In this document: positions 48,958-57,453 of the stretch, one piece after another
How positions within the stretch are numbered: the stretch's first letter is position 1
Layout: each line of letters starts with the position of its first letter
NCBI RefSeq assembly: GCF_014642855.1
Contig: NZ_BMJB01000001.1
Coordinates: 1,364,001-1,428,000 of the forward strand
Length of the DNA stretch: 64,000 bases
Source of the DNA: Edaphobacter acidisoli
Lineage (GTDB): Bacteria; Acidobacteriota; Terriglobia; Terriglobales; Acidobacteriaceae
Direction: 5' to 3'
The notes under the pieces: generated by a model
What the model was told of the DNA's origin: nothing
Database searches by the model: none
Seen by the model: only the letters and a program-made list of their open reading frames with translations
Made by a program: the position numbers and the translations under genes

Positions 48958-50667
48958 ATGGCACTCCCTCGCCGCCCCATCCTCATCGCCATCGGAAGCA
49001 TTATCGTCCTCATCATCCTCGCCATCCTCTCGGTCCCGCTCTTCCTCAACGCCGACAGCTTCCGCGCCCGCATCGAAACGGCTCTCACCAACTCACTCGG
49101 CCGCAAAGTCACTCTCGGCAAGCTCAACCTGTCCATCCTCTCAGGCAGCCTCGAAGCGCAGGACGCCACCATCGCCGACGACCCAGCCTTCAGCTCGCAG
49201 CCATTCCTCCACGCCTCAAGCCTCAAGATCAACGTCGATGTTATCCCGCTTGTCTTCCACCATCAGCTTCACATCGAAGGCTTCGACCTCGACTCGCCTG
49301 GCATCACTCTCATCCGCGCCGCCAACGGCACCTGGAACTACTCCACCATCGGCGGAGCACAACAAAGCACCAGCGCCAATCAGCAATCCAGCTCGCTCAT
49401 CCCCAACCTCACCGTCGGCCACATCGCTATCACCAACGGCAAGATGACCGTGGACACGCAGTCTTCTCCAGGCGCACCTGCCATCCCGCCCCACACCTAC
49501 GACCAGCTCAATCTCAAGGTCACAAACTTCGCCTTCGACAAATCTTTCCCCTTCACCGCCTCCGCGCACGTTCCCGGCGATGGCAACATCTCGCTCAACG
49601 GCAACGCCGGTCCCGTCGACCCGCGTGACGCTTCAGTCACACCCTTCACCGTCCAGGGCACGCTCAAACACATCGACCTCGCCTCCAGCGGAGTCGTACC
49701 ACCCGACACCGGCATCAGCGGCCTCGCCGATGTCGACCTCAAAGCCAACTCCAACGGCCAGATCCTCAACGCCGATGTCACCGCAACCGCGCAGAACCTG
49801 CAACTCGCCAAAAACGGATCGCCATCGCCTAAGCCGGTCAACGTACAGCTCACCGTCGCGCAAAACGTTCGAGCGCTCACCGGCCAGATTCAGAAAGGCA
49901 CCATCACCATCGGCAAAGCCGTCGTCAACATCGCTGGCACGTATCAAACCAGCGGCTCCACCACCGCACTCAACATTCAAATCAACGGCCAGTCCATGCC
50001 CATCGACGAACTCCAGGCCTTCCTGCCCTCCGTCGGAGTCCATCTACCCAGCGGCTCTCATCTCCAGGGCGGAACCCTCACCACAACCCTCGCCGTCACC
50101 GGTTCCACCGCAGCTCCCTTCCTCAACGGCCCCGTCCGCGTCGACAACACCAGCCTCGCCGGCTTCGACCTCAACTCCAAACTCGGCCCCATCACCAAAC
50201 TCACCGGAGCCAAATCCGGCTCAGCCACCTCCATCCGTTCCTTCAGCACCAACATTCACGTCGAAGGCGGCAACATCCGCACCGACAACCTCACCCTCGA
50301 CGTCCCCTCGCTCGGCACTGCTAGCGGAGCCGGAACCGTCAGCGCCACCGGCGCACTCAACTACAACATCGTAGTCAAACCCACACTCTTCTCCGGCAGC
50401 AGCCAGCCAGCATCAGGCGGAGGCATAGCAGGACAACTCCTCGGCGCAGCAAATGTCGGTGGAATCGGCGGAGTCGCAGGCAACGCTCTAAAAAATGGCG
50501 TCCCGGTAGCCATCGGCGGCACCACCTCCAATCCCACCTTCTCGCCCAATATGAACAACCTCCTGCGCAATGGAGCAGGCAACGCAATTCAAAGCCTCAC
50601 CAAACCCTCCACAACAAACAGCCCGCTCTCCAACGCACTCGGTGGTTTATTCGGCAAGCACAAATAG
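48958..50667 (+). CDS. AsmA-family envelope protein
   Basis: The 569-residue protein has a single N-terminal membrane helix and then AsmA-type long beta-rich sequence with RKVTLGKLNLSILSG and IEGFDLDSPGITLIR. AsmA proteins belong to bridge-like lipid transfer proteins linked to outer-membrane lipid homeostasis. It has no stop of function-specific motif, and a Gly/Ala/Asn-rich C-terminal part. Start ATG 48958 has an AAAGG sequence upstream. No neighbour reveals a specific partner. Confidence 0.8.
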   Translation: MALPRRPILIAIGSIIVLIILAILSVPLFLNADSFRARIETALTNSLGRKVTLGKLNLSILSGSLEAQDATIADDPAFSSQPFLHASSLKINVDVIPLVFHHQLHIEGFDLDSPGITLIRAANGTWNYSTIGGAQQSTSANQQSSSLIPNLTVGHIAITNGKMTVDTQSSPGAPAIPPHTYDQLNLKVTNFAFDKSFPFTASAHVPGDGNISLNGNAGPVDPRDASVTPFTVQGTLKHIDLASSGVVPPDTGISGLADVDLKANSNGQILNADVTATAQNLQLAKNGSPSPKPVNVQLTVAQNVRALTGQIQKGTITIGKAVVNIAGTYQTSGSTTALNIQINGQSMPIDELQAFLPSVGVHLPSGSHLQGGTLTTTLAVTGSTAAPFLNGPVRVDNTSLAGFDLNSKLGPITKLTGAKSGSATSIRSFSTNIHVEGGNIRTDNLTLDVPSLGTASGAGTVSATGALNYNIVVKPTLFSGSSQPASGGGIAGQLLGAANVGGIGGVAGNALKNGVPVAIGGTTSNPTFSPNMNNLLRNGAGNAIQSLTKPSTTNSPLSNALGGLFGKHK

Positions 50668-50735
50668 AAGACACAGCTCGCAAAAAGAGCTAGTGTAAGT
50701 TCATCGACCCACACCATGAGACGGGCACTTCTCTG

Positions 50736-52031
50736 ATGGCAACCGCGGCGCTGACCGAAAACCACATCCCCCGCCGCCGCTGGCGCATCGCCTGGCTGCT
50801 CGGCCTCGGCGTCCTCGTCAACTACTTCGACCGCGTCAATCTCTCCGTCTCGCAAGCCGCGCTGCACACCACCTTCGGCATCTCCGCCATCACCTTCGGC
50901 TATCTCTCCGGCGCATACAACTGGACCTACGCCGCCTGCCAACTCCCCATCGGCGTCGTGCTCGACCGCTTCGGCATCCGCCGCGTCGGCCGCGTCAGCA
51001 CCTTCCTCTGGAGCATGGCCTCCTTCGCCGCCGCCCTCACACCCACGCTCGGAGGCCTCTTCGGCGCGCGCTTCGCACTCGGCATCGGCGAATCTCCCAC
51101 CTTCCCCGCCAACGCCAAAGCCATCGGTTACTGGTTCCCGCCCAACGAACGCAGCTTCGCCACATCGCTCTTCGACTCCGCCGCCAAGTTCGCCTCCGCC
51201 ATCGGCGTCCCGCTCATCGGAATCCTTCTCCTCCGCATTGGCTGGCGCATGAGCTTCGCCGCCACCGGCGTCATCAGCTTCCTCTACTTCCTGCTCTTCT
51301 GGCGCATCTACCGCGACCCCACCGAAGACCCCGGCCTCACCGCCACCGAGCGGCAATATATCCATCACGAAGACGCCGAGCTCTCCCACGAACAATGCGA
51401 GCCGCTCTCCACCCTGCTCCGTCAACCGAAGGTCATCGGCATGGCGCTCGGCTTCGGCGCTTACAACTACGTCTTCTACCTGCTGCTCACCTGGCTACCC
51501 AGCTATCTCTCCGAAGCCCTGCACATCGACCTGCTCCACTCGTTCCTCTACACCGGAATCCCCTGGCTCTTCGCCACCTTCACCGACCTCTTCATCGGCG
51601 GCCTGCTCGTCGACGCCCTCGTCCGGCGCGGCTCGAACGGCAATCTCGTCCGCAAGATCGTCCTCATCGGCGGCACCGCCTGCGGCCTCGGCATCGTCGG
51701 CGCAGCGCACGCAAAAACCGCAGCAGACGCCCTCTTCTGGATCAGCCTCTCCATCGGCGGCCTCTCCGCAGCCGCACCCGTCGGTTGGTCGATCCTCACG
51801 CTCATCTCACCACGCAACAGCGTCGGAGCAGTCGGAGGCATCATCAACTTCTCCAACCAGCTCTCCGGCATCGCCGCCCCCATCATCACCGGCTATCTCG
51901 TAGCCGGCCACCAATCCTTCGCCCGAGCCTTCAGCGTCCCCGGCATCTACCTGCTCATCGGCATCGCCGGATACATCTTCCTGCTCGGCAAAATCGAACC
52001 CATGCCCATCAAGTCTTCTTCCGCACCGTAG
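50736..52031 (+). CDS. MFS transporter, anion:cation symporter (ACS)-like
   Basis: The 431-residue permease has 12 predicted helices and the ACS-type N-terminal motif NYFDRVNLSVSQAAL. ACS members import hexuronates, glucarate and related organic anions. Its 3' end overlaps the convergent SDR gene by 23 bases. With the SDR and zinc dehydrogenase that follow, it resembles an idonate/gluconate-type utilisation set, so a sugar-acid substrate is likely, though not provable here. Confidence 0.83.
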   Translation: MATAALTENHIPRRRWRIAWLLGLGVLVNYFDRVNLSVSQAALHTTFGISAITFGYLSGAYNWTYAACQLPIGVVLDRFGIRRVGRVSTFLWSMASFAAALTPTLGGLFGARFALGIGESPTFPANAKAIGYWFPPNERSFATSLFDSAAKFASAIGVPLIGILLLRIGWRMSFAATGVISFLYFLLFWRIYRDPTEDPGLTATERQYIHHEDAELSHEQCEPLSTLLRQPKVIGMALGFGAYNYVFYLLLTWLPSYLSEALHIDLLHSFLYTGIPWLFATFTDLFIGGLLVDALVRRGSNGNLVRKIVLIGGTACGLGIVGAAHAKTAADALFWISLSIGGLSAAAPVGWSILTLISPRNSVGAVGGIINFSNQLSGIAAPIITGYLVAGHQSFARAFSVPGIYLLIGIAGYIFLLGKIEPMPIKSSSAP

Positions 52032-52806
52032 CCCGCGTAGCCCCGGTCGAAATCCCGCCATCCACCAGCAGCGTCTGCCCGGTCACATACCTGCTCTCCT
52101 CCGAAGCCAGAAACACCACAGCCCCATCCAGATCGCGCGGCTCCCCAGGCCTCTTCATCGGAATCCGATCCACCAGATACTCCACCCACTCCGGATCCTC
52201 ATACATCACCTGATTCTGCGCCGTCTTGAACCACCCCGGAGCCAGACAATTCACCGTAATCCCATACCTACCCCAATCATCCGCTAGGCTCATCGTCAAC
52301 TGCTTAATCCCGCCCCTGCTCGCGCCATACGGACCAAGCCCCGCATACCCGGCAACGCTCGTCACCGACCCGATATTGATGATGCGCCCATACCCATGCT
52401 TCACCATCCCGCGCGCCATCGCCTGAGCAACAAAAAAACTCCCCCGCAGATTCGTATCGAGCACCAGATTCCAGTCATCCCACGTCACATCCAGCGCAGG
52501 CTTGCGCACATTGCACCCGGCATTGTTCACCAGAATATGAATCTGCCCACACGCCGCCTCCGCCGCAGCAACCATCCGCTCGATGCTCGCCTGATCGCGC
52601 ACATCCAGATCGAGCGTCACCACCCTGCGCCCCAGCGCCTCCATCTCCGCGGCAAACGCAGCCGTATCCTCACGCCGCCGACTCGTCAAAATCAAATTCG
52701 CCCCAGCGGTCGCCAAAGCCCGCGCAAAGTACTGCCCCAGCCCCCGGCTCGCGCCAGTCACCAAAGCCACCTGCCCCGTCAGATCAAACAATCTCTCACT
52801 CGCCAT
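52009..52806 (-). CDS. SDR oxidoreductase, gluconate 5-dehydrogenase-like, with Lys-to-Arg change
   Basis: The 265-residue short-chain dehydrogenase has the cofactor motif TGASRGLG and NNAG, the Ser of INIGSVTS, and YGASR where the family has YxxxK: Arg 164 replaces the catalytic Lys (codon AGG is clear). Sequence resembles the IdnO/gluconate 5-dehydrogenase group. The start ATG 52806 has a weak ribosome-binding site; the frame upstream is unrelated. It may be active with Arg or be impaired. It overlaps the transporter gene by 23 bases. Confidence 0.87.
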   Translation of the reverse strand: MASERLFDLTGQVALVTGASRGLGQYFARALATAGANLILTSRRREDTAAFAAEMEALGRRVVTLDLDVRDQASIERMVAAAEAACGQIHILVNNAGCNVRKPALDVTWDDWNLVLDTNLRGSFFVAQAMARGMVKHGYGRIINIGSVTSVAGYAGLGPYGASRGGIKQLTMSLADDWGRYGITVNCLAPGWFKTAQNQVMYEDPEWVEYLVDRIPMKRPGEPRDLDGAVVFLASEESRYVTGQTLLVDGGISTGATRATVRKKT

Positions 52807-52886
52807 CCAACCATCCCAACACGATCCACATTCGTTATTGTCATCTTTCTCGCCCATCCGTTTCGGCATCGCGCTTTTTCACACGA

Positions 52887-53438
52887 TCACGTCGTTTTAA
52901 GTGGCGGCCCCAGCACTTTCCCGCCGTAGAACCCTGCGTCGCGGTTGATTGGATTCGGGCGCGCTCTGTCAATGAAGAACTGCTCCATGTTTCCGGCAGG
53001 AGAGAATGCGATAGTCATTTTGGCCAGCCGCCCTGGCATAGCGCTGAAGGTGTGTGGCGTGTTGCGCGGCACCAGAACGGTGTCGCCCGACTTCAACGTC
53101 ATCTGCTTTTCGCCTATCTGAAACAGGACCTCGCCTTCTTCGACGTGGAACCATTCCTCCTGCGCGAAGTGCAAGTGCAGGTGAGGTCCGCCGGGGGTCA
53201 TGTCGGTGTGCTGAAAGACAAAAAGATTGCCGTTGGTCTCTTTGCTTGAGACCTTGAAAGCGATATGGCTGAATCCCAGCGAGCGCGTTGCGCCGAAGAT
53301 ATCCTGACCGGCCGGAAGCACACGCCCCTCTTTGGCGGACGTGGCTGTAGACGACTCGGCTTGTGCGGCAGGTTGCTCTAACACGAACGGAAAAGCCGCG
53401 GCGATTCCTGCAGACTGCACAAAACGGCGACGATTCAT
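52887..53438 (-). CDS. Exported cupin-domain protein
   Basis: The 183-residue protein has a twin-Arg-like start MNRRRFVQSAGIAAA, so it may use Tat export. The cupin motif is PGGPHLHLHFAQEEWFHVEEG, giving the expected His-His-Glu metal site, with the second motif VPRNTPHTF. The reaction of this stand-alone exported cupin cannot be predicted. A clear AGGAGACC ribosome-binding site precedes ATG 53438. It lies between the SDR and dehydrogenase genes on the same strand. Confidence 0.85.
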   Translation of the reverse strand: MNRRRFVQSAGIAAAFPFVLEQPAAQAESSTATSAKEGRVLPAGQDIFGATRSLGFSHIAFKVSSKETNGNLFVFQHTDMTPGGPHLHLHFAQEEWFHVEEGEVLFQIGEKQMTLKSGDTVLVPRNTPHTFSAMPGRLAKMTIAFSPAGNMEQFFIDRARPNPINRDAGFYGGKVLGPPLKTT

Positions 53439-53517
53439 GAGGTCTCCTGGAGGCTTCTGTAGGGGAGTGGGAGAAGTGTACTCCCCGGCTGATTCCCGAC
53501 AAAGAACAACTGAGACC

Positions 53518-54558
53518 CTAACCCTCCCGCGGGTCCAGTACCACCTTCATCAAATTCGGCTCCCGCGCATAAAGCCGCGCAAACCACTCCGGCCCATCAC
53601 GCAACGGAGCAACCGCCGTAATCAGCGGCCCCACCTTAATCTTCCCCGCCGACATCAACCGCATCGCCTCGCCATACTCCCCCGCCGACGCACACGACCC
53701 CTGCAACCGTATCTGCCGCGTCACCACCCGCTGCAGCGGCAGCGTCACCTTCGGCGCAATATTGCCCACCAGCGTCACCGTCCCACCCTTGCGCACACAC
53801 TCAATCGCCGCCGTCACCGTCTCATCCCGCCCAACCGCCTCCAGCGCCACATCCACACCACGCCCCGATGTCAGCCTCATCACCTCAGCCACCAAAGCCT
53901 CACCCGAAGCAAGCAGAGTCGCATCCGCGCCCAAATCCTTCGCCAGCTTCAGCCGCGTCTCATCCACATCCGCAATCAACACGCGCGAACAACCCGCAGC
54001 CCGCGCCGCCTGCAACACCAGCAGCCCAATCATCCCCGCGCCAATCACCAGCGCTGTCTCGCCACCCTTCAGCTCCGACACCCGCACCGCATGAAGCGCC
54101 ACCGACACCGCCTCCAGCATCGCCGCCTCGGCAAACCCCAGCCCATCCGGCAGCCGATACACCACCCGCTCCGGCACCGTCACAAACTCCGCAAACGCCC
54201 CCGCCCGCCGATACTCCCCACACGACACGCCAATCACCTGCCGGTCGTTGCAAAGATTCGCCTCACCCCGCCGACAAAACTCACACTCTCCACAAAACAC
54301 CGTCGAATCAAACGTCACCCTGTCGCCCACGCGAAACCCACGCACCTCTGCACCCACGCCCGCGACCACACCTGCAGCCTCATGCCCCATCACAATCGGA
54401 GGAATCCGTCGCCCCGAAGATCCGTCGTACCCATGCACATCGCTCCCGCATATCCCACACGCCGCCACACGAACGAGCACATCTTTCGGCCCCACAACCG
54501 GCGCCGGCACATCCGCCACATCCAAACGCTTGTACTCCGACAGCAACAAAGCCTTCAT
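53518..54558 (-). CDS. Zinc-dependent dehydrogenase, idonate/galactitol-phosphate type
   Basis: The 346-residue medium-chain dehydrogenase has both zinc sites (CGICGSD with GHEAAG, and CGECEFCRRGEANLCND) and the NAD-binding VIGAGMIGLL. It resembles the galactitol-1-phosphate/L-idonate 5-dehydrogenase group. ATG 54558 has an AGAGGAAAAC ribosome-binding site. Together with the SDR and MFS genes it suggests oxidation of a sugar acid or polyol, by analogy with idnD-idnO-idnT; this is inference. Confidence 0.86.
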   Translation of the reverse strand: MKALLLSEYKRLDVADVPAPVVGPKDVLVRVAACGICGSDVHGYDGSSGRRIPPIVMGHEAAGVVAGVGAEVRGFRVGDRVTFDSTVFCGECEFCRRGEANLCNDRQVIGVSCGEYRRAGAFAEFVTVPERVVYRLPDGLGFAEAAMLEAVSVALHAVRVSELKGGETALVIGAGMIGLLVLQAARAAGCSRVLIADVDETRLKLAKDLGADATLLASGEALVAEVMRLTSGRGVDVALEAVGRDETVTAAIECVRKGGTVTLVGNIAPKVTLPLQRVVTRQIRLQGSCASAGEYGEAMRLMSAGKIKVGPLITAVAPLRDGPEWFARLYAREPNLMKVVLDPREG

Positions 54559-54587
54559 GTTTTCCTCTCATCCATGCCAAAAATGCT

Positions 54588-54695
54588 CGGGTGCCCCATC
54601 CATCGCGTTTTATGCGATGGGTGGGAATGAACACAGCCCAACCTGCCGGCTTTGGCATTTCCATTCCGCAGCGCAGCGGAGGAATCTGCTTTTCT
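54588..54695. repeat. GGGTGCCCCA hairpin followed by GCGAAGCGGAGG-type module
   Basis: GGGTGCCCCATCCATCGCG with a matching CGATGGGTGGG arm (54588-54627), then GCATTTCCATTCCG and CGCAGCGGAGGAATCTGCTTTT. It combines the parts seen at 23906 and 55239 in a different order. Confidence 0.7.
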
Positions 54696-54715
54696 CTTTT
54701 TAATCTGCAAAAACC

Positions 54716-55213
54716 TTACACCTGCACTCCCTTCACCACCTTCACCGTAGTCACCGCCTGCCCAACATGCCGCTGCGTGTGGTCGGCACAATGAACCATC
54801 AACCCGCCCACAGTCGTCGGCAACATCTTGCGCCCCACTCCACGCGGAGTCTCATAGCTCCCAGGAGAAATCGCCCTCACCCGCCGCATCGCCGCCGCCA
54901 GCCCCTTACGAAACTCCGTCAACACTGCTGCAGCCGAAGCCCCACCATCCAGCTCACTACGCAAGCTCGCCAACTGCGCATCGCTCAACTGATTCCCCTC
55001 GGCATACGTCAGCAGCCGATCCAGGCTCCGCACAATATGCCGCAGATGAAACGCCACCGAAGCAATCTCAAACGGCCGTGCATTCACCTCCGCGTCGCTC
55101 AACCCAGCACACCACTTCTCCACATCCTCACCCGCGAGTTCGAGCGCATGAAGCACCTGCCGCCTCACCGCATCCACCTCTGTCAGCGTCCCACGCAACC
55201 ACGGCTCAACCAT
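54716..55213 (-). CDS. DinB-family protein
   Basis: The 165-residue four-helix protein has the DinB/YfiT metal triad spread over HLRHIVRSLDRL and HCADHTQRHVGQA. Members act on thiols or in stress response; the reaction is unknown here. I start at ATG 55213 because GAGAGGA lies upstream; an earlier in-frame ATG at 55243 lies within the composite repeat and is less likely. Confidence 0.8.
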   Translation of the reverse strand: MVEPWLRGTLTEVDAVRRQVLHALELAGEDVEKWCAGLSDAEVNARPFEIASVAFHLRHIVRSLDRLLTYAEGNQLSDAQLASLRSELDGGASAAAVLTEFRKGLAAAMRRVRAISPGSYETPRGVGRKMLPTTVGGLMVHCADHTQRHVGQAVTTVKVVKGVQV

Positions 55214-55238
55214 GTCCCAAATCCTCTCACTCTCAATT

Positions 55239-55357
55239 GTCATCCTTCGCCGAAGGCGGAGGACCTGCTTTTATCGTTGCCTATCCGTTTTTGCATTTCC
55301 ATTCCGTAGCGCAGCGGAGGAATCTGCTGTTCTCTGCTGCCACAAACGCTCGGGTGC
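55239..55357. repeat. Composite repeat, second full copy
   Basis: Blocks GTCATCCTTCGCCG, CGGAGGACCTGCTTTT, GCATTTCCATTCCG, GCGCAGCGGAGGAATCTGCT, CCACAAACGC and GGGTGCC occur in the same order as at 23906-24030. Confidence 0.75.
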
Positions 55358-55402
55358 CTGGCTCAGATAGAGTACAAAGTAAGAGGTCTACGGAGTGCAA
55401 TA

Positions 55403-55693
55403 GTGAAGAAGATGAGTTTGTGGGCAGTTCTCGGCTTAGTGGTGGCTGGATTGGCGTTTTGGATTGTTACCAGTACCGCGACACCCCCTCCCCACCCATT
55501 GCCCCTTTTGATCCTGGCCTTAGTCTTTGCCGTTTCTCCTCTCGGCACTTTTTGGATGTTGTACATGGTAATCCGCTATGAAAAGCGCCCATTACCGTAT
55601 ATTGCACTTGCTTTTGTCCCGTACTTCTCCTTGGGGTATTACTTTGAACGTGTCAGGTGCAAGACAACAGTTGACAGGCCCCCTACAGACTGA
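55403..55693 (+). CDS. Small membrane protein (96 aa)
   Basis: The protein (VKKMSLWAVLGLVVAG at the start) has three hydrophobic segments (about 6-24, 34-57 and 66-80) and a polar C-terminus, so it probably sits in the inner membrane. The frame begins at GTG 55403; ATG 55412 is an alternative. There is no good ribosome-binding site, and the gene stands isolated. The function is unknown. Confidence 0.55.
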   Translation: MKKMSLWAVLGLVVAGLAFWIVTSTATPPPHPLPLLILALVFAVSPLGTFWMLYMVIRYEKRPLPYIALAFVPYFSLGYYFERVRCKTTVDRPPTD

Positions 55694-55777
55694 CTTGTCT
55701 CATTGGTAATGGCCGCCCTGCGGGCACTCCATTCTTCACGGTTTTTGTGCGAAGGGCAGGGAGACATACTCCAAACC

Positions 55778-56683
55778 TCAAAGCCCCTTCCTCTGCCGAA
55801 ACTCCCGCACCACATCCCCAACATCCCGATGCTCCGTATCCACAGCGTAGTTCATCTCGCGCACATCTTCAGCCGACACCTTCCCCGCCAGCCGCTCCAT
55901 CGCCACCCCAATCCCCGGATGCCGCCGAATCGAATCCTCCCTTACCAGCGGTACCGCCTCATACGGAGGAAAGTAGTGCCGGTCATCCTCCAGCACCACC
56001 AGCCCCAGCGTCCGAATCGGCGAATCCGTCGAGTTGCCCGCAACCATATCCACCTGCCCCACCTCCAGCGCCCGATACAACAGCCCCAGATCCATCACCC
56101 GGGGAGCCTCCTTAAAATGCAGCCCATACGCAGCCTCCAAACCACGCAACCCATCCGGCCGCTCCTCAAACTCATACCCCACCCCCAGCCGCCAGTCGGG
56201 CGCAACCTTTACCGCATCCGAGATCGTCTTCAACCCCAGCCGCCGCGCATCATCCCCCCGGACCACCATCGCAAACGTGTCCTCGAACCCAAGCCCCCGT
56301 CCGACCCGCACCCCATACCGCGACGCATACAAATCCCTCACCTGCCGCCAGACCGTAGCTTCGTCACGCTCGCCCACCGGAGGCAGCGGCTGCTTCAAGA
56401 TCGCCGTCAGCGCCGTACCCGTGTACTCCACATACCCATCGATCCTCCCGCTCACCAGCGCCTGATGACAGATATAGCTCCCCGCCAGGTAAAACCGCCG
56501 GTCCACCTTCTCACCCGTCGTCGCCTCAATCTCCTGCGCCAGCAACTCCCCCAGCACCACCTGCTCCGTAAAATTCTTCGCCCCAATCACCATCCGCGAA
56601 GCCCGCGGCGGAGCACACCCCACCATCAGCAAAGCCCCCATCGCAAAAGCCCACACAGCCCTCCCAAAACCAGCTCGCCGCAC
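55778..56683 (-). CDS. Osmoprotectant ABC transporter substrate-binding lipoprotein
   Basis: The protein resembles OpuC/OsmF-type glycine-betaine and choline binders: after a lipobox (LLMVGC) come IGAKNFTEQVVLGELLAQEIE, GRIDGYVEYTGTAL and DMVAGNSTDSPI. I start at GTG 56683 for a 301-residue protein of usual length; an ATG at 56767 with a good AGAGGAAAGG sequence could be the start instead, but gives an unusually long leader peptide. It is the last gene of a three-gene operon after the permease and ATPase. Confidence 0.83.
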   Translation of the reverse strand: MRRAGFGRAVWAFAMGALLMVGCAPPRASRMVIGAKNFTEQVVLGELLAQEIEATTGEKVDRRFYLAGSYICHQALVSGRIDGYVEYTGTALTAILKQPLPPVGERDEATVWRQVRDLYASRYGVRVGRGLGFEDTFAMVVRGDDARRLGLKTISDAVKVAPDWRLGVGYEFEERPDGLRGLEAAYGLHFKEAPRVMDLGLLYRALEVGQVDMVAGNSTDSPIRTLGLVVLEDDRHYFPPYEAVPLVREDSIRRHPGIGVAMERLAGKVSAEDVREMNYAVDTEHRDVGDVVREFRQRKGL

Positions 56684-56782
56684 TTGACAAATCTGTCCTG
56701 CAGAAGCACCCCTCTGGCCGTGTCGAGTCTCGTCCCGGCAGCAGAAGTACCCAGGTACCCCCCTCATTAAAGCCTTTCCTCT

Positions 56783-56820
56783 GAAGACTTTGGTACTTAA
56801 GTACGGGCAGGGGGAGTACC
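56783..56820. repeat. GAAGACTTTGGTACTTAAGTACG element, copy B
   Basis: The palindrome GTACTTAAGTAC sits in GAAGACTTTG...CGGGCAGGGGGAGTACC, nearly the same as 30286-30319. It lies between the permease stop and the binding-protein gene. Confidence 0.65.
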
Positions 56821-57453
56821 TCACGCGCGCCTCACCCGAAGCCGCCGCTCCACCCATCCCAATCCCGCATCCGCCAACAGCGCCAGCAGAGCCGCCGGAA
56901 TCGCTCCAGCCAGAACCAGCCCATTATCCACACTCGCCACCCCACGAAAGATCAACTCACCCAACCCTCCCGCACCAATCGCCGCCGCAATCGTCGCCAC
57001 CCCCACGCAAGTCACAGTCGCCGTCCTGATTCCAGCCAGGATCACACTCGACGCAAGTGGAAGTTCAACCTTAAATAGCAGCTGCATATTACTCATTCCA
57101 ATCGCACACGAAACATCAATGAGCGAAGCATCAATCCCTTCAATCCCCGCATACGTATTCCGCAGAATGGGCAGCAACGCATATCCAGTCAAAGCAAGAA
57201 TCGCCAGCCGCGCCGCATTCTCTCCGAGAAACGGAACCGGCAACAACAGTCCAAACAGCGCCAGACTAGGAATCGTCTGAATGACATTCGCAAGACCAAT
57301 CACAGGTCCAGCCCATCGCTTCCGCCGAGTCAGCAAAACCCCAACCGGCAATCCAATCCCCACAGCAATCAGCATCGCAAACACAGTCAGCCAGAGATGC
57401 TCAAACGTCAGCCGTGCAATCTCCCACCCATGCTCCGATAGAAAATGCATCAT
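56821..57453 (-). CDS. Osmoprotectant ABC transporter permease
   Basis: The 210-residue permease has five or six membrane helices and the OpuCB/YehW-type EAA-loop region (GIEGIDASLIDVSCAIGMSNMQLLFKVELPLA). It is the sole permease gene in the set, so it may act as a homodimer or with another permease encoded elsewhere. The ATG at 57453 overlaps the ATPase stop (ATGA), so they are co-translated. Confidence 0.88.
   Translation of the reverse strand: MMHFLSEHGWEIARLTFEHLWLTVFAMLIAVGIGLPVGVLLTRRKRWAGPVIGLANVIQTIPSLALFGLLLPVPFLGENAARLAILALTGYALLPILRNTYAGIEGIDASLIDVSCAIGMSNMQLLFKVELPLASSVILAGIRTATVTCVGVATIAAAIGAGGLGELIFRGVASVDNGLVLAGAIPAALLALLADAGLGWVERRLRVRRA

Noticed and set aside
48942-49628. 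Alternative frame overlapping the AsmA-like gene start
   Set aside because: Arg/His/Pro-rich overlapping frame without motifs; the AsmA frame has the membrane anchor and family pattern.
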